The notes beneath the pieces were generated by a model. That model was not told the origin of the DNA. It was given only the letters and a program-made list of their open reading frames with translations, and made no database searches. Shown here piece after piece: positions 35,972-44,157 of a DNA stretch of 64,000 bases. The stretch lies in NCBI RefSeq assembly GCF_048060095.1, contig NZ_JBLUOA010000001.1, positions 930,001-994,000 on the forward strand, read 5' to 3'. The position numbers were made by a program, and so were the translations under genes. The DNA is from JBLUOA01 sp048060095 (GTDB taxonomy: Bacteria > Pseudomonadota > Alphaproteobacteria > Rhodobacterales > Rhodobacteraceae). Positions within the stretch are counted from its first letter, which is position 1; each line of letters opens with the position of its first letter.

Positions 35972-36059
35972 GCCCGCGTGGTGGAATGGTAGACACAGGG
36001 GACTTAAAATCCCTAGGCCGTAACAGGCCGTGCCGGTTCGAGTCCGGCCGCGGGTACCA
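35972..36059 (+). tRNA. tRNA-Leu, anticodon UAA
   Basis: 88 nt with the encoded CCA. Acceptor arms GCCCGCG and CGCGGGT pair, the anticodon stem GGGGA/TCCCT encloses the loop CTTAAAA with anticodon TAA at 36005-36007, a long class II variable arm follows (GGCCGTAACAGGCC), and the T arm is GCCGGTTCGAGTCCGGC. The long variable arm confirms the leucine type. It reads UUA and UUG codons. Confidence 0.97.
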
Positions 36060-36073
36060 AACGGGCTGTTCTG

Positions 36074-36526
36074 TCAGGACGCTTCGCGCCAGCGCCGCCA
36101 AAGGGTGGCGGCCCCTGCAATGGCCAAATTCGCGACGGTAAATGCGGCGGCGAGGATGACGAACAGTTTGAGCCACGCGACCAGCGCTTCGCCAAATGCC
36201 ATCCCTGATTCAACGCCTGTGACCGCAAAGATTGCGGCGAAAGAGGCGATGGTCAGCCCGGATTCAAGCCGTTCCGGCGACAGGCCGGTCATCCGGTGCA
36301 ATATCCGGCGGTTTGAAGCCCAGCCGAGTGACAAAAGCACCGGAATCCAGATCATCAGCGCGACGAAATCGCGGTTCGATTCAAACGACCGACCGCCGTA
36401 ACCCGCGACAAACACGGCGAAAATGACAATGGCGATTGGCAGAAACAGCACGAATGCCGACAGCAGCATGAACTTCACCATGCTGGCGTCGTGGCTTTGC
36501 GGTGGTTTCTGGCTTTGATCCGTCAT
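36074..36526 (-). CDS. Small four-helix membrane protein, unknown function
   Basis: 150 residues with a short polar N-terminus and four hydrophobic segments at about 18-42, 54-72, 90-110 and 115-140. No catalytic motif is recognised. It is convergent to tRNA-Leu, ending 15 nt after it, and follows the transglycosylase gene on the same strand by a small gap. I do not know the family; inner-membrane location is inferred from the helices. Confidence 0.75.
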   Translation of the reverse strand: MTDQSQKPPQSHDASMVKFMLLSAFVLFLPIAIVIFAVFVAGYGGRSFESNRDFVALMIWIPVLLSLGWASNRRILHRMTGLSPERLESGLTIASFAAIFAVTGVESGMAFGEALVAWLKLFVILAAAFTVANLAIAGAATLWRRWREAS

Positions 36527-36563
36527 TCCGGCAGGTTAGCCGGAAATTCTGACCAAATAATGA

Positions 36564-37352
36564 CTAACCTTCGATCTGGCCCGCCATGATGGCGATGGCT
36601 TTCTGATAAACACTCGCCGCGTTCCATTCGTTCAACACGTGGAAATTGGGTTGCCCCTGCTGGTAGCCCTGACCGGGTTGCCAGCCTTTCGCGCGCAGGA
36701 AATTCGCGGTGGAGGCCAACGCGTCCGTCATATTGTAAAGGTCAACGCGCCCGTCGCCGTTGGCATCAACCCCGTAGCGCAGCGCGTTGCCGGGCAGGAA
36801 CTGGGTGTGCCCCATCTCTCCGTGTTTCGCGCCAAGCTGGCCGGGGGAGAGCATGCCGCGATCCACCATGATAAGCGCGGCCAGCGCGTGCGGGGTGAAG
36901 AAATCGGTGCGGCGGCAATCATAGGCAACGGTGGCGATGGAACTGACAACATTTGTGTCACCCATACCCCGGCCAAAGGCGGTTTCCATGCCGTGAATGG
37001 CGATCAGGACGCCAGCGGGCACGCCGTAGGCGCGTTCAAGGCTATCGTAAAACGCGCGGTTGCCCTGAAGGGCGCGGCGGCCCTGCGCGACGATCGTGTT
37101 CGCGCCGCGCACCTGCATGAACTTTTCGAGCGAGTAGTTGAAGCTGCGCTGGTTGCGGTCGGCGTTGATCGTCGATTGCGAATAACGCGCGGCAGCAAGC
37201 GCCTGAAGGCCACGCTGGCCGACGCCTTGTGCCTGCGCCTCGGCGGCGAAGGCCTGTTTCCAGCGGTCAAACCCCGAACTGTCGTTACCGCATTGCGCGG
37301 CGAGGGCGGGGGAGGTCAGAAGGGCGAAGCCGGCGGCAAGCAAAAGGCGCAT
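36564..37352 (-). CDS. Lytic murein transglycosylase (MltB type)
   Basis: 262 residues with a signal peptide (MRLLLAAGFALLTSPALAA). Cuts the glycan strands of peptidoglycan to 1,6-anhydro ends. The MltB-type catalytic Glu is in AIHGMETAFGRGMG, and the later GHTQFLPGNALRYGVDANGDGR holds the family MGHTQF-like and Ca-binding-like stretches. The C-terminal peptidoglycan-binding domain of some relatives is missing. No lipobox is seen, so it is probably a soluble periplasmic form. Confidence 0.9.
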   Translation of the reverse strand: MRLLLAAGFALLTSPALAAQCGNDSSGFDRWKQAFAAEAQAQGVGQRGLQALAAARYSQSTINADRNQRSFNYSLEKFMQVRGANTIVAQGRRALQGNRAFYDSLERAYGVPAGVLIAIHGMETAFGRGMGDTNVVSSIATVAYDCRRTDFFTPHALAALIMVDRGMLSPGQLGAKHGEMGHTQFLPGNALRYGVDANGDGRVDLYNMTDALASTANFLRAKGWQPGQGYQQGQPNFHVLNEWNAASVYQKAIAIMAGQIEG

Positions 37353-37415
37353 GAAAATCTCCTAAATCGTTATCCGGGGGAGCCTAGCATAAGGGTTTCC
37401 GCCCGGCCAAGCGGC

Positions 37416-39134
37416 TTAGTCGCGGGTGCCGGAGAACCTTTCCTGCCAGCTTTCGCGTTCTTCATCGGTGATCTTGCGGAACAGAACGTCCGGCACCTCG
37501 AACGCGTGGCTGGCGGGCAGGGCGGTCAGCGCCTCGGCCACGTTATCGGGCCAGCTGTTATCGCCCGTTTTCATCGCCGCCAGCATCGCGGCCGAGGCGT
37601 CGGGGATGAAGGGTTCGGACAGCGCCGCGTATAGCCGGATCAGGTTCAGCGACAGGCGCACAACGGCGGCGGCGCCTTCGGGGTCGGTCTTGAACAGCGC
37701 CCACGGGGCGGCGGATTGCAGGTATTCGTTGCCCGCGACCCAGATCGCGCGCAGTTCGGCGGCGGATTTACGCACCTCCATCGCGTCCATGTGGGTTTCA
37801 TAGGCCCGGATGCGTTTGGTGAGTTCTGCGATCAACTTTTCTTCAGCAGGGCCGTTCGAGCCACCTGCGGGCACCTCTTCGCCGAACTTCGAACGGCAGA
37901 ATTTCGTGACGCGGCTGACGAAGTTGCCCAGCACGTCCGCCAGATCCTTGTTCACGGAAGTCTGGAAATTCTCCCACGTGAATTCGCTGTCAGAGCTTTC
38001 GGGCGCATGGGACAGCAGCCACCAGCGCCAGTAATCGGCTGGCAGGATGTCGAGCGCCTGATCCTGAAACACGCCGCGCCCTTGGCTGGTCGAAAACTGG
38101 CCGCCGTCGTAATTCAGGTAATTGAACGATTTGATGTAATCGACGAGCTTCCACGGCTCTTCGGACCCCATGATCGTCGCGGGGAAGGACAGGGTGTGGA
38201 ACGGTACGTTGTCCTTGCCCATGAACTGCACGTAACGCACGTCGTCGGCACCCTTGTCGGTGCGCCACCAGCGTTCCCAGTCGGCGTCGGTCTTGCCGTT
38301 TGCCTTGGCCCATTCCGCGCCGCAGGCGATGTATTCGATGGGTGCGTCGAACCAGACGTAGAAGACTTTGCCCTCCATCCCCGGCCAATTGTCCGCCCCG
38401 CGCTTGACCGGAACGCCCCAGTCAAGATCGCGGGTGATGCCGCGGTCTTGCAGCCCGTCGCCGTCATGCAACCACTTCTTCGCGATGGAGGTTGTCAGGA
38501 TCGGCCAATCGGTCTTTGAATCGATCCACTTATCCAGCGTGTCGCGCAGTTTCGATTGGCGCAGGTAGAGGTGCTTGGTTTCGCGCACCTCAAGATCGGT
38601 CGACCCGGAAATCGCGCTGCGGGGTTCGATCAGGTCGGTCGGGTCAAGCTGCTTCGTGCAGTTTTCGCATTGGTCGCCACGGGCTTTGTCGTAGCCGCAG
38701 TTGGGGCAGGTACCTTCGATATAGCGATCCGGCAGAAAGCGTTTGTCGGCGTGCGAATAAACCTGGCTTTCCGAAACTTCCTCGATCAACCCGTTATCGG
38801 CCAGCCGCCCGGCAAAATGCTGGGTCAGCGCGTGGTTTTCAGGAGAGGAGGAGCGCCCGAAGTGATCGAAAGACAGGCGAAACCCGTCGCCGATCTTTGA
38901 CTGAACCGCGTGCATTTCGCGGCAGAATTCATCGACGGGCTGACCGGCCTTCGCTGCCGCAAGCTCTGCCGGGGTGCCGTGTTCGTCGGTGGCGCAGAGG
39001 AACATCACCTCATGCCCGCGATCACGCATGTATCGGGCGTAAAGGTCGGCGGGCAGTTGGCTGCCGACGAGGTTGCCCAGATGCTTGATCCCGTTGATGT
39101 AGGGAATCGCCGAGGTGATGAGGATACGTGCCAT
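37416..39134 (-). CDS. metG: Methionyl-tRNA synthetase
   Basis: Charges tRNA-Met. 572 residues. The HIGH motif is HLGN in AIPYINGIKHLGNLVG, a zinc knuckle is CPNCGYDKARGDQCENC, and the KMSKS loop is replaced by the FSTSQGRGVF form seen in many alphaproteobacterial and archaeal-like MetG proteins (MetG1 type). WFDAPIEYI and the anticodon-binding helical domain follow. No C-terminal tRNA-binding EMAP domain. Single gene; MFS gene downstream at 39189 lies upstream on the map and is transcribed in the same direction. Confidence 0.95.
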   Translation of the reverse strand: MARILITSAIPYINGIKHLGNLVGSQLPADLYARYMRDRGHEVMFLCATDEHGTPAELAAAKAGQPVDEFCREMHAVQSKIGDGFRLSFDHFGRSSSPENHALTQHFAGRLADNGLIEEVSESQVYSHADKRFLPDRYIEGTCPNCGYDKARGDQCENCTKQLDPTDLIEPRSAISGSTDLEVRETKHLYLRQSKLRDTLDKWIDSKTDWPILTTSIAKKWLHDGDGLQDRGITRDLDWGVPVKRGADNWPGMEGKVFYVWFDAPIEYIACGAEWAKANGKTDADWERWWRTDKGADDVRYVQFMGKDNVPFHTLSFPATIMGSEEPWKLVDYIKSFNYLNYDGGQFSTSQGRGVFQDQALDILPADYWRWWLLSHAPESSDSEFTWENFQTSVNKDLADVLGNFVSRVTKFCRSKFGEEVPAGGSNGPAEEKLIAELTKRIRAYETHMDAMEVRKSAAELRAIWVAGNEYLQSAAPWALFKTDPEGAAAVVRLSLNLIRLYAALSEPFIPDASAAMLAAMKTGDNSWPDNVAEALTALPASHAFEVPDVLFRKITDEERESWQERFSGTRD

Positions 39135-39188
39135 GAAAGCGCCTTTGGATCAGATTTGGCCCCTCTTAACGCAAGCGCACCGGCGGCT

Positions 39189-40412
39189 CTAGTCCCCGTT
39201 GCGTTGCTTTCTGAGAAGCCTGCCAATCGTGAAGGATGATCTGGGGGTGTAGATGTATGGTGTGCGGTCGTCAGCGGTTCGGCGTGCGCGCATCCGGATC
39301 AGGCTGAACGCGACCAGTGCGATATGGCCAAGCGACAGGAACACAAACAGCGCGGACGGGCCGAATGCTGCGATCAGGGCAGAGGTCGCATAGGGACTCG
39401 CGATGGCGCCGAGCGCGTAGAAGAACATCAGCGCGGCGGCTAGCTCCACCCGTTGTTCAGAGGTCGCAAAGTCATTCGCGTGTGCGGCAGAGACCGAAAA
39501 GATCGGGAATGTCGTCAACCCGAACAGCCCGGCGGACAGCATCACCGCGACGGTGCCGCTGCTGCTTGTGAACACGGTGATCGCGCAGGAAAGAACCGCC
39601 GCGATAGACAGCCAGATCAGCACCCAGCGTCGGTCGTATTTATCGGCAAGCCAGCCGACGGGATACTGCGCAAGCGCGCCGCCAAGCACGAAAGCGGCAA
39701 GGAAATACGCGATCTGATCGGTGCGCAGCCCAACCTCTTGCCCGTAGATCGGGCCGACCATACGGAAGGACGCCGATGTCAGCCCGGCGGTGATGACACC
39801 CGCCGCGGCAAGCGGAGAGCAGGCCCACGCGAGGGCGGGCCTCAGCCGGGGTGCCGACGGGGTTTCGGGCTGCTGCGCCTTGGTCAGTGTCAGCGGTAGC
39901 AGCGCGGCGCAGCAAAACAGCGCGAGCAGGTTGTAGGACACGTAGTGCGCCGGTTCCAGCACCGCGATCAGCAACTGCGCCGCAAGCGACGCGCCCATAT
40001 CCGCGATCCGGTAGGTGCCCATCGCGCGGCCGCGGGTTTCGTTCGTGACCTTGGCGTTCAGCCACGCTTCGAGAACCGTATAGCAACCCGCGACGCATAG
40101 CCCCGTCGCGATACGCATCAGGGCCCAGGCGTAGGGGTCCAGCACCAGCATATGTGCAAGCAGCCCGATGGTGCCAGAGGCGGTGAAGGCCGCAAACGCC
40201 CGCGAATGGCCAACCGACCCCATAAGGCGCGGCGCCCACCAACAGCCGACAAAGAAGCCAAGGAAATGGGCGGACCCCAAGATCCCGACCTGCTGTGTCG
40301 TGAACCCAAGCTGCAATCCCGACAGCGCGTCGAGCGGCCCGACTCCGCCCGATGAAAGCTGCAACAGCACAACAGACAGGAATAGGGCGGCAAAGGAAAT
40401 GACGAGGCGCAT
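39189..40412 (-). CDS. MFS transporter
   Basis: 407 residues with about twelve membrane helices in two halves. Features of the major facilitator family are present: the helix 2-3 loop region WWAPRLMGSVGHSRAF and the second-half LADKYDRRWVLIW motif. It resembles the small YcaD-like group by length and start (MRLVISFAALFLSVVLLQLSSG). Substrate unknown. Transcribed on the minus strand 54 nt before metG, so a shared transcript with metG is possible. Confidence 0.87.
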   Translation of the reverse strand: MRLVISFAALFLSVVLLQLSSGGVGPLDALSGLQLGFTTQQVGILGSAHFLGFFVGCWWAPRLMGSVGHSRAFAAFTASGTIGLLAHMLVLDPYAWALMRIATGLCVAGCYTVLEAWLNAKVTNETRGRAMGTYRIADMGASLAAQLLIAVLEPAHYVSYNLLALFCCAALLPLTLTKAQQPETPSAPRLRPALAWACSPLAAAGVITAGLTSASFRMVGPIYGQEVGLRTDQIAYFLAAFVLGGALAQYPVGWLADKYDRRWVLIWLSIAAVLSCAITVFTSSSGTVAVMLSAGLFGLTTFPIFSVSAAHANDFATSEQRVELAAALMFFYALGAIASPYATSALIAAFGPSALFVFLSLGHIALVAFSLIRMRARRTADDRTPYIYTPRSSFTIGRLLRKQRNGD

Positions 40413-40512
40413 AAGACAGCCGGTATTGTTTCACGGCCAAAGTCGCAAGGCGCCTTCGCGCGGGCTTTCCGGTTATCGACAGATATGTGTCGCTTTTGCC
40501 GGTTCGGGGTGG

Positions 40513-41079
40513 CTAGGGCGTCGCACGGTCGATGCGGACGATGATCCTAAGGTCGATCCGGTCGTCGACGAGGTCAGGATACCCGCCTGCGCCGAACGCT
40601 CTGCGTGACACCTGACCGGTCAGCAGAACGGACAGCCGTGATCGGTCACCTGCCACGGTTCCGGTCTGTCGATACAGCCCGGCGGTCAGGGTGATCGGCC
40701 GCGTCGTGCCTGCAAGCGTCAGCATCCCGTCGACCTGCGCCCGGTTCAGATCGCCGGTAATCCTTGTGCTTTCAAACGTCACGAACGGATTGCGCCGCGT
40801 ATCGAGCACGCTTGGGCCGCGCATGGCTTCGGTTGCAAAGACGATCCCGGCGCGCGCGCGCTGTGCATTCAGGACGACCCGCACGCTGGATTGCGGCAGG
40901 CTGTCGAGGTCGAGCATCAGCGTCGCATCGGCCACCGGCATGGTGCCTTGGTTCGCCGTGCCGCTGAGTGAATAGGTGAACCCAACGCTCGACCGCTCCC
41001 GGTCGAGGTTATACTGCACGGGTGCAGCCTGCGCTGTTGCGGATAGCAGGATCAGCCAAAGAATGGTCAGGAGTTTCAT
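40513..41079 (-). CDS. YceI family periplasmic protein
   Basis: 188 residues with a signal peptide (MKLLTILWLILLSATAQA). YceI proteins form a lipocalin-like barrel that binds long isoprenoid or lipid chains. Typical stretches are YNLDRERSSVGFTYS, the TLMLDLDSL strand and MLTLAGTTRPITL. ATG 41079 follows GGAGGG at the right distance. It is divergent from the aldo/keto reductase gene with 164 nt between them. Ligand unknown. Confidence 0.88.
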   Translation of the reverse strand: MKLLTILWLILLSATAQAAPVQYNLDRERSSVGFTYSLSGTANQGTMPVADATLMLDLDSLPQSSVRVVLNAQRARAGIVFATEAMRGPSVLDTRRNPFVTFESTRITGDLNRAQVDGMLTLAGTTRPITLTAGLYRQTGTVAGDRSRLSVLLTGQVSRRAFGAGGYPDLVDDRIDLRIIVRIDRATP

Positions 41080-41243
41080 CGCGCCCTCCGACGTCGAGCA
41101 TAGCGGCTTTGGCTCACGTCCGGCCATCACTTTGCGGTGACAACGTAAATCGGTGCATTGCCTGTCGATGGACCGCGCGAAACTTCTGCCTTGTCCCCGG
41201 CGTGTCGGTTGGTAGGCTCCGCGCGAACAGGAAAGGAATTCTG

Positions 41244-42290
41244 ATGCGCACTGTCCCCCTTGGCCGAACGGGTCTGCAATTGTCCGAATTGATGCTTGGC
41301 TCCATGACATGGGGCACGCAGAACACGGTCGATGAGGCACACGCCCAGATCGATATGGCGCTGGATCGGGGGATCAACTGCATCGACACCGCAGAGATGT
41401 ATCCCGTCAACCCGATCAGCCGCGAAACCGTCGGCCGGTCGGAGGAGATCATTGGCAAGTGGGTCGCCAAAACCGGGCGGCGCGACGATGTCATCCTTGC
41501 GACGAAACATTCCGGTGAGGGTCTGGGCTACGTTCGCGATGGTGCGCCGATATCGTCCGCGACGATCCCCGAAACCATCGAAGGATCGCTGAAGCGGCTG
41601 CAAACCGATGTCATCGACCTCTATCAGTTTCACTGGCCCAACCGGGGGTCATATATGTTCCGCAAGAACTGGGATTATGATCCGTCAGGCCAGAACCGCG
41701 CCGAGACGATCGGCCATATCGAAGATACGCTGGAAGCGCTACAAAAGCTGGTCGATCAGGGAAAATTGCGGCATTTCGGATTGTCGAATGAAAGCGCCTG
41801 GGGCACGTCGCAATGGGTGCGGGTGGCTGAGGATCGCGGCTGGCCGAGGGTTCAGTCGGTGCAGAACGAATATTCGCTGCTCTGCCGCCACTACGATACC
41901 GACATGGCTGAGATGAGCGTGAATGAAGACGTGACGTTGCTCGCGTTTTCACCGCTCGCGGCGGGGCTGTTGACCGGGAAATACGCGCCGGACGTGACAC
42001 CCGACGGATCTCGCCGATCCCTGGTGCCGGATATGGGCGGCCGACTGAAATCGGGCCGGGTGTGGCCCGCGATTGATGCCTACGCCGCGATTGCCGAGAA
42101 GCATGGGCTGAGCCTGCCGCAGATGGCGCTGGCGTGGTGCCGGACGCGGCCTTTCAAAGTGTCGGCGATTTTCGGAGCGACAACGCTTGAGCAGTTGGAC
42201 GTGGCCCTCGGCGCTGCTGACGTTGAGGTGTCGGACGAGGTCTTGCAGGAAATCAGCGCGGCGCACCGGCAGCATCCGATGCCGTATTAG
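41244..42290 (+). CDS. Aldo/keto reductase (Tas-like)
   Basis: 348 residues, same size as E. coli Tas. NADP(H)-dependent reductase barrel with the catalytic set: Asp and Tyr in CIDTAEMYPVNP, Lys in ILATKHSG, His in LYQFHWPNRG. The cofactor end is IFGATTLEQLDVAL. ATG 41244 has GGAAAGGA before it. Substrate not readable. It precedes the carnitine operon by 114 nt, and a copy of the 23-bp element with a GGCGGG hairpin separates them, so it is probably not in the same transcript. Confidence 0.9.
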   Translation: MRTVPLGRTGLQLSELMLGSMTWGTQNTVDEAHAQIDMALDRGINCIDTAEMYPVNPISRETVGRSEEIIGKWVAKTGRRDDVILATKHSGEGLGYVRDGAPISSATIPETIEGSLKRLQTDVIDLYQFHWPNRGSYMFRKNWDYDPSGQNRAETIGHIEDTLEALQKLVDQGKLRHFGLSNESAWGTSQWVRVAEDRGWPRVQSVQNEYSLLCRHYDTDMAEMSVNEDVTLLAFSPLAAGLLTGKYAPDVTPDGSRRSLVPDMGGRLKSGRVWPAIDAYAAIAEKHGLSLPQMALAWCRTRPFKVSAIFGATTLEQLDVALGAADVEVSDEVLQEISAAHRQHPMPY

Positions 42291-42316
42291 GACGAGATTA
42301 CTATACCTCCCCTCTC

Positions 42317-42331
42317 GGCGGGAAACCCGCC
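42317..42331. terminator. Hairpin after the aldo/keto reductase gene
   Basis: GGCGGG and CCCGCC pair across AAA, 27 nt after the stop codon. Element copy D begins 18 nt further on. No U tract follows directly. Confidence 0.5.
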
Positions 42332-42348
42332 TGTCGGGCATGGGGCAG

Positions 42349-42371
42349 GAGTATTTGGAGCAAGATGAAAC
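42349..42371 (+). repeat. 23-bp intergenic element, copy D
   Basis: Reads GAGTATTT, GGA, GCAAGATGAAAC on the plus strand, 59 nt after the aldo/keto reductase stop and 34 nt before the BKACE start. Confidence 0.85.
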
Positions 42372-42404
42372 CGGCCATAGCGCCGGGGTTAGGGAGGGAT
42401 ACCA

Positions 42405-43316
42405 ATGCCGCTGAGTATGAACCGAGAGGTTTTTATCACCTGTGCCGTAACTGGATCAGGCAGCACCCAAGATCGCAGCCCGCATGTACCGCGCAGCCCG
42501 CAGCAGATCGCCGAAAGCGCGATTGACGCCGCGAAGGCCGGGGCGGCGATTGTGCATTGTCATGTGCGCGACCCGGAAACCGGCGTTCCGTCCCGCAAGA
42601 TCGAATATTACCGCGAGGTCACGGACCGCATCCGCGACGCAGACGTTGATGTGGTGCTGAACCTGACGGCAGGGATGGGGGGCGATATTGTTTTTGGCGG
42701 GGTTGATAGCCCGCTGCCGACGGTTGACGGCACCGACATGGTCGGCGCGGAAGAGCGGGTCGCGCATGTGGCGGAGTGCCTGCCGGAGATCTGCACGCTC
42801 GACTGCGGTACGATGAACTTCGCCGAGGCGGATTACGTGATGACCAACACGCCCGGCATGTTGCAGGCGATGGGGCGGATGATGACCGATCTGGGTGTAA
42901 AGCCCGAGATTGAGGCGTTCGATACCGGGCACCTGTGGTATGCCAAGCAGCTTGTCAAAGACGGTGTGCTGGACAGCCCGGCACTTGTGCAGCTTTGCAT
43001 GGGTGTGCCGTGGGGCGCGCCGGATGACCTCAACACCTTTATGGCGATGGTGAATAACGTGCCCGACGATTGGACGTTTTCGGCGTTTGGGCTGGGGCGC
43101 AACCAGATGCCTTATGTTGCGGCTTCGGTATTGGCCGGGGGCAATGTGCGGGTCGGGTTGGAGGATAACCTGATGCTGGGCAAGGGAAACCTCGCCACCA
43201 ACGCGCAGCTTGTCGACCATGCGGTCGGGATTGTCGAGGGGCTGGGCGCGACCGTGATCGGGCCTGACGCGGTGCGGGCGAAGCTTGGATTGAAAAAGCA
43301 GGCGGCCATCGGATGA
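42405..43316 (+). CDS. BKACE family enzyme, probable dehydrocarnitine cleavage enzyme
   Basis: 303 residues of the DUF849/BKACE family, zinc-dependent enzymes that exchange the acetyl part of a beta-keto acid with acetyl-CoA. Zinc ligands in HCHVRDPETG and the Glu/Asp in EIEAFDTGHL are visible. Next to a carnitine dehydrogenase, the expected reaction is 3-dehydrocarnitine plus acetyl-CoA to betainyl-CoA plus acetoacetate, as established in Sinorhizobium. AGGGAGGG lies 6 nt before ATG 42405. Overlaps the lipoprotein gene by ATGA. Other BKACE substrates are possible. Confidence 0.85.
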   Translation: MPLSMNREVFITCAVTGSGSTQDRSPHVPRSPQQIAESAIDAAKAGAAIVHCHVRDPETGVPSRKIEYYREVTDRIRDADVDVVLNLTAGMGGDIVFGGVDSPLPTVDGTDMVGAEERVAHVAECLPEICTLDCGTMNFAEADYVMTNTPGMLQAMGRMMTDLGVKPEIEAFDTGHLWYAKQLVKDGVLDSPALVQLCMGVPWGAPDDLNTFMAMVNNVPDDWTFSAFGLGRNQMPYVAASVLAGGNVRVGLEDNLMLGKGNLATNAQLVDHAVGIVEGLGATVIGPDAVRAKLGLKKQAAIG

Positions 43317-43813
43317 AGAGGCTTCTGTGCCTCGCGGCCCTGCTGCTGCTGACCGCCTGCACAGCGACGCGGGGGCCGGGGTATCGCGACACTTCGGTGC
43401 GGGTCGGATCGACCAGCCGGTTTGATGCGGCGCGGTTTGCCGGGGAGTGGTTCGTGCGAGAGTCGTTTGGCCCAAGCGCCGGGCGAATTTCGCTGACGCT
43501 GGATCAGGAAAACGCCTACCTCATGGCGCTTGAGGGGTTTGCGTTCGATGATCGGACCGCGCCGCCATCGGTGCGGCTTGATATTGTCGGGCTGGCCCGG
43601 ATGGAGGCGCGGGGCGGGTATTTCAAAGATCCGCTGTGGGTGCTGTGGGTCGATGAAGGGTTCCGCACGGCGGTTGTTGGCACGCCCTCCGGCGCGTTTG
43701 GCTGGATCATGGATCGCAGCCCGACCGGTGGGGCGGACAGGATCGCCGCGGCGCGCGAGGTGTTGGAGTGGTCCGGCTATGACATGGCGCAGCTGGAGGA
43801 GAGCGTGCGATGA
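43313..43813 (+). CDS. Lipocalin-like lipoprotein in the carnitine operon
   Basis: 166 residues. A lipoprotein signal peptide ends with LTAC, so Cys16 is probably lipidated. The start of the lipocalin barrel is FDAARFAGEWFVRESF, and the pair LWVLWVDEGFRTAVVGTPSGAFGWIMDRSP matches the Blc pattern at the end of the barrel. Location periplasm or outer membrane inner leaflet. Bacterial Blc-type lipocalins bind fatty acids or lysophospholipids. ATGA overlaps couple it to both neighbours, so it is co-translated with catabolic enzymes, which is unexpected. Confidence 0.8.
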   Translation: MKRLLCLAALLLLTACTATRGPGYRDTSVRVGSTSRFDAARFAGEWFVRESFGPSAGRISLTLDQENAYLMALEGFAFDDRTAPPSVRLDIVGLARMEARGGYFKDPLWVLWVDEGFRTAVVGTPSGAFGWIMDRSPTGGADRIAAAREVLEWSGYDMAQLEESVR

Positions 43814-44145
43814 TCCGAACCGTGGTGATGGTCGCGGTGATTGCGTTCCCGGGTGCGTGGGTGTCGAAACCGGCCCCCGTCAGGACCGACGAGGTCGTCA
43901 CGGACGAAAGTCCCGGTTGTTTCGATGACAGCGGTAACGTGGTGTTCAGGGACCAAAGCATCGACAACTGCCAGCAGACCACTCAGGATGCTGGGAAGGC
44001 CTGTCATAGCGAGTCCGACTGCGAAGGTGTGTGTCTGGCGCTTCTGGATGGGACCGGCGGCCAATGTTCGCGAACCAACCCCGTTTTCGGATGCACCCCC
44101 AATCTATTGGCCGGTGGCGAAGTTGTCACGATTTGCGTGGACTGA
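43810..44145 (+). CDS. Secreted eight-cysteine protein, unknown function
   Basis: 111 residues. The N-terminus (MIRTVVMVAVIAFPGAWVSK) is hydrophobic and can serve as a signal or anchor. Eight Cys at about 37, 54, 65, 71, 75, 86, 95 and 109 could form four disulfides in the periplasm; the tight CHSESDCEGVC part recalls short disulfide-knot domains. I do not recognise the family. Coupled by ATGA to the lipocalin gene and 12 nt before the carnitine dehydrogenase gene. Confidence 0.75.
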   Translation: MIRTVVMVAVIAFPGAWVSKPAPVRTDEVVTDESPGCFDDSGNVVFRDQSIDNCQQTTQDAGKACHSESDCEGVCLALLDGTGGQCSRTNPVFGCTPNLLAGGEVVTICVD

Positions 44146-44157
44146 GGAGGACCCCTA

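Noticed and set aside
40477..40496. CGACA/TGTCG hairpin followed by CTTTT between the MFS and YceI genes
   Set aside because: The T-rich side is on the plus strand while both flanking genes are on the minus strand, and the stem has only 5 bp.
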